From: Desulfatitalea sp. UBA4791
GTDB taxonomy: Bacteria; Desulfobacterota; Desulfobacteria; Desulfobacterales; Desulfosarcinaceae
Length of the DNA: 8,367 bases
Reading direction: 5' to 3'
NCBI GenBank assembly: GCA_002402905.1
Contig: DHGT01000157.1
Location: 1-8,367 of the forward strand
Made by a program: the position numbers and the translations under genes. Below the pieces are notes generated by a model. That model was not told where the DNA came from. It searched no databases and saw only the letters and a list, made by a program, of their open reading frames with translations. Positions within the stretch are counted from its first letter, which is position 1. Each line of letters opens with the position of its first letter. Shown here piece by piece: positions 5,807 to 8,367 of the stretch.

Positions 5807-6961
5807 CTATTTGAGCCGCACCCGTTCGGGCAACTGCCTTGCCAGGATGTCCACCGTTTCGGCCACCATCTCCTCCAGCACGGTCCGCGCCGGTTTGATG
5901 TCATGAATGATGCCCGATACCTGGCCGGCCAGACCGCCCACATAGTCGTCCTTTTTGGCTTCGATGAAACCGGCCAGCAGCGCCGAGGAGATCATCACCT
6001 GGGTGGGAAAAGGCAAAGGGGCCAGCCCCGATTCGGCCCACAGGTCGTGGAATTTGTTGTAGCTGGCGCGCAGGGTCTTGCCGGTGTACGCCGTGCTCAC
6101 GCGCGTGTCTTCGTCCGTGGACGAGATGATGCGCTGCTTGTTGACCGGCAGGGCGCCGCCTTCGTTGGTGGCCAGGAAACGGGTGCCCACCCACACGCCG
6201 ATGCAGCCCATGGCCAGGGCCGCTGCCACGCCGCGACCGTCGCCGATCCCGCCGGCCGCCAGAACGGGAACGGGTTGGGCGGCATCGATGGCCGCCGGCA
6301 GCAGCGCCATGGTACCGATACGGCCTGTGTGTCCGCCGCCTTCGTGGCCCTGGGCCACCAGCAGGTCAATGCCCGATTCGGCCATGCGCCGGGCGTTTTT
6401 CGCGTTGCCGGTAATGCCCAGTACCTTCATGCCGTTGGCATGGGCCTCGGCCACCATGAACCCCGGGTTGCCCAGGCCGGCGCAAAAAAGAGGAACTCTT
6501 TCTTCGATGCACACCTTGACCGATTCCTGGGGCCGCATGGTGGTGGAGTTCATTCGCACCATCACCTCCACGTCGGGCAGCCCCAGATCCGTCTTGATCT
6601 TGTTGACCCAATCGAGGTGGGGCTTGGGCAGCAGTTTCAGCAGTTGGCTCAACGGCAGCTCATCGACCTGTTTACCACCCATGGGACCGCCCAGGTCGAT
6701 TTTCTTGGGCAGCAGCAGGTCCACCCCAAAGGGTTTGTCGGTCTGGGCCTTGATTTCGCGGATTGCGCTGCGCAGCTCTTCCACTGTAAACCCGCTTCCG
6801 CCCAGCACACCCAAGCCGCCCGCCTCGGAGACCGCCACCACCAGTTCCACCGGCGCTCCCGTGTTTTCGCCAATGAGGGTCGGCCCCATGCCGGCGCTGA
6901 GGATCGGATAGTCGATGTCCAGCATGTCGCAAAGCTTTGTTTTCAATACGGGTCTGGCCAT
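5807..6961 (-). CDS. Nitronate monooxygenase / 2-nitropropane dioxygenase-FabK family flavoprotein
   Basis: A 384-residue TIM-barrel FMN protein. It opens with the family's first strand (YPILSAGMG, 18-26) and SEAGGLGVLGG (45-55). It has the active-site loop AQGHEGGGHTG (203-213), where His211 matches the conserved histidine of nitronate monooxygenases and FabK enoyl-ACP reductases. The phosphate-binding strands PVLAAGGIGDG (232-242) and GVWVGTRFLAT (255-265) follow. The family includes nitronate oxidases, FabK reductases and many unassigned NAD(P)H-linked flavoenzymes. In an anaerobic-looking catabolic cluster an oxygen-using role is unlikely, so an enoyl-type reductase or quinone/ferredoxin-linked redox role is my inference. 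Residues about 88-130 (GGPMGGKQVDELPLSQLLK onward) look like an extra segment compared with short family members. AAGGAG lies ten bases before the start. The dehydrogenase gene ends 25 bases upstream, so both are likely co-transcribed. Confidence 0.88.
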   Translation of the reverse strand: MARPVLKTKLCDMLDIDYPILSAGMGPTLIGENTGAPVELVVAVSEAGGLGVLGGSGFTVEELRSAIREIKAQTDKPFGVDLLLPKKIDLGGPMGGKQVDELPLSQLLKLLPKPHLDWVNKIKTDLGLPDVEVMVRMNSTTMRPQESVKVCIEERVPLFCAGLGNPGFMVAEAHANGMKVLGITGNAKNARRMAESGIDLLVAQGHEGGGHTGRIGTMALLPAAIDAAQPVPVLAAGGIGDGRGVAAALAMGCIGVWVGTRFLATNEGGALPVNKQRIISSTDEDTRVSTAYTGKTLRASYNKFHDLWAESGLAPLPFPTQVMISSALLAGFIEAKKDDYVGGLAGQVSGIIHDIKPARTVLEEMVAETVDILARQLPERVRLK

Positions 6962-6986
6962 GTCGTGATATCTCCTTAAAGCTGAT

Positions 6987-7790
6987 TTAAAACTTCATTC
7001 CGGGCAAATTCAAAGATGCCGTATTGCCGCCGTCCACGGGCAGGGCCTGGCCGGTGATGTAACTGGCCTCGTCGCTGGCCAGAAATAGGATTGCGGCGGC
7101 GATCTCTTCGGGCCGGCCGTAGCGGCGCAGCTCGCATCGGCTGCCCAGCTTGCTCTCCTTGCCTTTATCCCGGGCATAGTCGAAGACCGGCTTGGTCATG
7201 CCGGTTTCGATGAGGCCTGGGCAGACCGCATTGACACGCACATTGAAGCCGCCCAGGTCACAGGCCGCTGTCATGGTGAGGTTGATCAGGGCACTTTTGC
7301 TGGCGCTGTAAGCATTGCCGCCGGCGCCGGAGCGGATGCCGGCCACCGAAGCGGTGTTGACGATGGCGCCGTTTTTGCTTTCGATCAGGTGTCTGGCCGC
7401 ATGCTTGATCATATAAACCGCGCCCAACACGTTGACGGCGTAAACCCGCTGCCAGTCCTCGCCGTCCCACTCTTCCGGACCGCCATACTGGCCGGTGATG
7501 CCCGCATTGTTGCAGACGACGTTGATGCGGCCGAAGGTTCCGATCGCCAGGTCGACCAGGCCCTTGACCTCTACTTCGGAGGCCACATTGACCTTTCTGG
7601 CGACGCCCTGGGCACCTGCGGCCTTGATCATGGACAGGGTTTCTTCCAACGCACTCTCCTGCATATCCGCCAACACAAGGGCCGCTCCCTCGCGCGCAAA
7701 AAGGAGGGCGGTCGCCCGGCCGATGCCGCTGGCGGCGCCGGTAATGATGGCCACTTTATCGTTCAGGCGGCCGCAGCTGTTCTGGCCCAT
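6987..7790 (-). CDS. Short-chain dehydrogenase/reductase (classical SDR, NAD-type)
   Basis: A 267-residue classical SDR, typical length. The cofactor loop TGAASGIG is at 17-24. Asp42 at the end of the second strand (LVLADM) favours NAD(H) over NADP(H). NNAG lies at 94-97, and the catalytic tetrad is Asn120, Ser148 (NTASVAG), Tyr161 and Lys165 (YSASK). PGLIETGM (191-198) forms the substrate-side loop, and the C-terminus has the usual ITGQALPVDGG. It would oxidise a hydroxyl to a ketone, or the reverse, on a substrate not determinable here; a hydroxyacyl-CoA is plausible from the neighbours. AGGAG sits nine bases upstream of the start. It is followed 25 bases later by the flavoprotein gene and preceded by 184 bases containing a strong hairpin. 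Family assignment is firm; substrate open. Confidence 0.94.
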   Translation of the reverse strand: MGQNSCGRLNDKVAIITGAASGIGRATALLFAREGAALVLADMQESALEETLSMIKAAGAQGVARKVNVASEVEVKGLVDLAIGTFGRINVVCNNAGITGQYGGPEEWDGEDWQRVYAVNVLGAVYMIKHAARHLIESKNGAIVNTASVAGIRSGAGGNAYSASKSALINLTMTAACDLGGFNVRVNAVCPGLIETGMTKPVFDYARDKGKESKLGSRCELRRYGRPEEIAAAILFLASDEASYITGQALPVDGGNTASLNLPGMKF

Positions 7791-7830
7791 CTGCCTGTTC
7801 TCCTATGGGTTGCACTGCACCGGTCAATCG

Positions 7831-7849
7831 CTGCCACCATCGCTGGCAG
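7831..7849 (-). repeat. Short inverted repeat (CTGCCA-N7-TGGCAG)
   Basis: Six-base perfect arms around a 7-base loop, 41 bases before the SDR start on the minus strand. The symmetry would suit either a protein-binding operator or a small RNA hairpin in the SDR leader. No T-tract follows. Confidence 0.4.
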
Positions 7850-7856
7850 TAGCAAT

Positions 7857-7895
7857 GGATGTACCCCTGTCCAGGGAAAGGGCAGGGGTACATCC
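7857..7895 (-). repeat. Long 16-bp hairpin stem between the AbfD-like and SDR genes
   Basis: GGATGTACCCCTG (7857-7869) pairs perfectly with CAGGGGTACATCC (7883-7895). T-G, C-G and C-G pairs (7870-7872 with 7880-7882) extend it to 16 pairs around a 7-base loop AGGGAAA. On the minus strand the stem is followed by ATTGCTACTG, with no T-run, so it is not a normal intrinsic terminator. It lies about 80 bases after the dehydratase stop and about 66 bases before the SDR start. It may protect the upstream message or set relative expression. Confidence 0.7.
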
Positions 7896-7974
7896 TGTTT
7901 GGATTGTTAAAACAACCGCTTTTATGGGCGATACGGCCGTGACGCCGAGCCGTTTCGTTCCGCGGGTTCGAACG

Positions 7975-8367
7975 TTATGCTTTTTGGGGTTTCGGGGCCA
8001 AAGCTTCCCGATCCCCACCGCTCATGCCGGCAATGTATTTGACGACCTTTTTGCGGGATTCGATGTCGTATTGGGTCGTGATGGCGATCTGCTCCATGAC
8101 GGGCGAGCCGCCGCCGTGGTAATTGCCGACATTCATGATGCCGCCCGACGCCGAGCAGAGCACGTCGCCCAGGTAGCGCCAGAACTGGGCCTGGTCTTCC
8201 ACCGGAATCTTGGGATTGCGCTGGGTGTACTTGAGCAGCAGGTCGCCGATATCCGGGTTGGTGAAATCCTTCTCATGGGGGAAGGTGGCCACCACGCCGC
8301 CGGCGATGTCACACAGGATTTCGGCCTCTCTGTAAACCGCCTCACCGGTCAGGCAGCGGCCCACGTT
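7975..8367 (-). CDS. 4-hydroxybutyryl-CoA dehydratase / HpaB-family protein, C-terminal part (runs off window)
   Basis: The open frame reaches the window edge without a start, leaving the C-terminal 130 residues. The stretch AVYREAEILCDIAGGVVATFPHE, then NVGNYHGGGSPVMEQIAI and a final helix VVKYIAGM, matches the C-terminal domain of 4-hydroxybutyryl-CoA dehydratase/vinylacetyl-CoA isomerase (AbfD). It also matches the wider 4-hydroxyphenylacetate 3-hydroxylase (HpaB) fold. AbfD is a FAD and [4Fe-4S] enzyme that dehydrates 4-hydroxybutyryl-CoA to crotonyl-CoA by a ketyl-radical route. Its cluster-binding Cys/His residues lie upstream of this fragment, so activity cannot be judged. The leading GTG at 8364 is an internal valine codon, not a start. 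The tail after YIAGM (SGGDREALAPKPQKA) is a loose extension. An HpaB-type flavin hydroxylase is the main alternative, less likely beside CoA-ester genes. Confidence 0.75.
   Translation of the reverse strand, partial: NVGRCLTGEAVYREAEILCDIAGGVVATFPHEKDFTNPDIGDLLLKYTQRNPKIPVEDQAQFWRYLGDVLCSASGGIMNVGNYHGGGSPVMEQIAITTQYDIESRKKVVKYIAGMSGGDREALAPKPQKA

Larger units (their letters stand above)
7791..7974. other. Intergenic region between the AbfD-like and SDR genes
   Basis: 184 bases with no gene. It holds two hairpins: a short CTGCCA/TGGCAG pair (7831-7849) and the long stem listed separately. I see no convincing -35/-10 pair on the minus strand, so the SDR gene may be read through from upstream. 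Confidence 0.5.

Noticed and set aside
5738..6979. A 413-codon plus-strand open frame opposite the flavoprotein gene.
   Set aside because: Rich in Gly, His, Gln and Ala with no motifs; the minus-strand frame is a complete flavoprotein with a good ribosome-binding site.
7958..7978. GCGGGTTCGAAC looks like a tRNA T-arm.
   Set aside because: The 3' half of the stem does not pair, and no acceptor, D or anticodon arms are found nearby.

Overview
The window looks like chromosomal DNA of a GC-rich anaerobic bacterium. A Desulfobacterota lineage (Desulfosarcina/Desulfatitalea-like) is my best guess. This is inference from gene content: a cysteine-rich 4Fe-4S protein of a type common in such anaerobes, a 4-hydroxybutyryl-CoA dehydratase-like C-terminus, and CoA-ester catabolism genes. 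No sulfate-reduction or other lineage-defining gene is in view. Nothing here looks like phage, IS element, CRISPR or rRNA/tRNA.

Region 1 (1-1359, + strand): a tight three-gene unit. It holds the last 21 residues of an adenylate-forming ligase, a free-standing acyl carrier protein, and a 345-residue GNAT-like protein that starts one base after the ACP stop. The layout suggests that an acyl or aminoacyl group is activated, loaded on the carrier and transferred to an acceptor. The substrate is unknown. This is the least ordinary part of the window.

Region 2 (1364-1389): a perfect 11-bp hairpin between the convergent GNAT and thiolase genes. Its T-tract faces the minus strand, so it ends the minus-strand operon.

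Region 3 (1432-4369, - strand): a long-chain-type acyl-CoA ligase followed by a thiolase, 61 bases apart, with a GC-rich hairpin in the gap that could tune thiolase expression. Upstream lies a 278-base non-coding stretch (4370-4647) with several inverted repeats, probably holding the control region for this pair.

Region 4 (4648-8367, - strand): in transcription order, the C-terminal 130 residues of a 4-hydroxybutyryl-CoA dehydratase/HpaB-family protein, an NAD-type short-chain dehydrogenase, a nitronate monooxygenase/FabK-type flavoprotein, and a 363-residue protein with 18 cysteines and two C-terminal [4Fe-4S] motifs. A 16-bp hairpin stem without a T-tract lies in the 184-base gap after the dehydratase gene.

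Together the minus-strand genes read as a catabolic set for a fatty or hydroxy acid: activation to a CoA ester (ligase), dehydration or isomerisation (AbfD-like), oxidation (SDR), thiolytic cleavage (thiolase), with the flavoprotein and Fe-S protein as redox partners. The gene order is seen directly; the common pathway is inferred.
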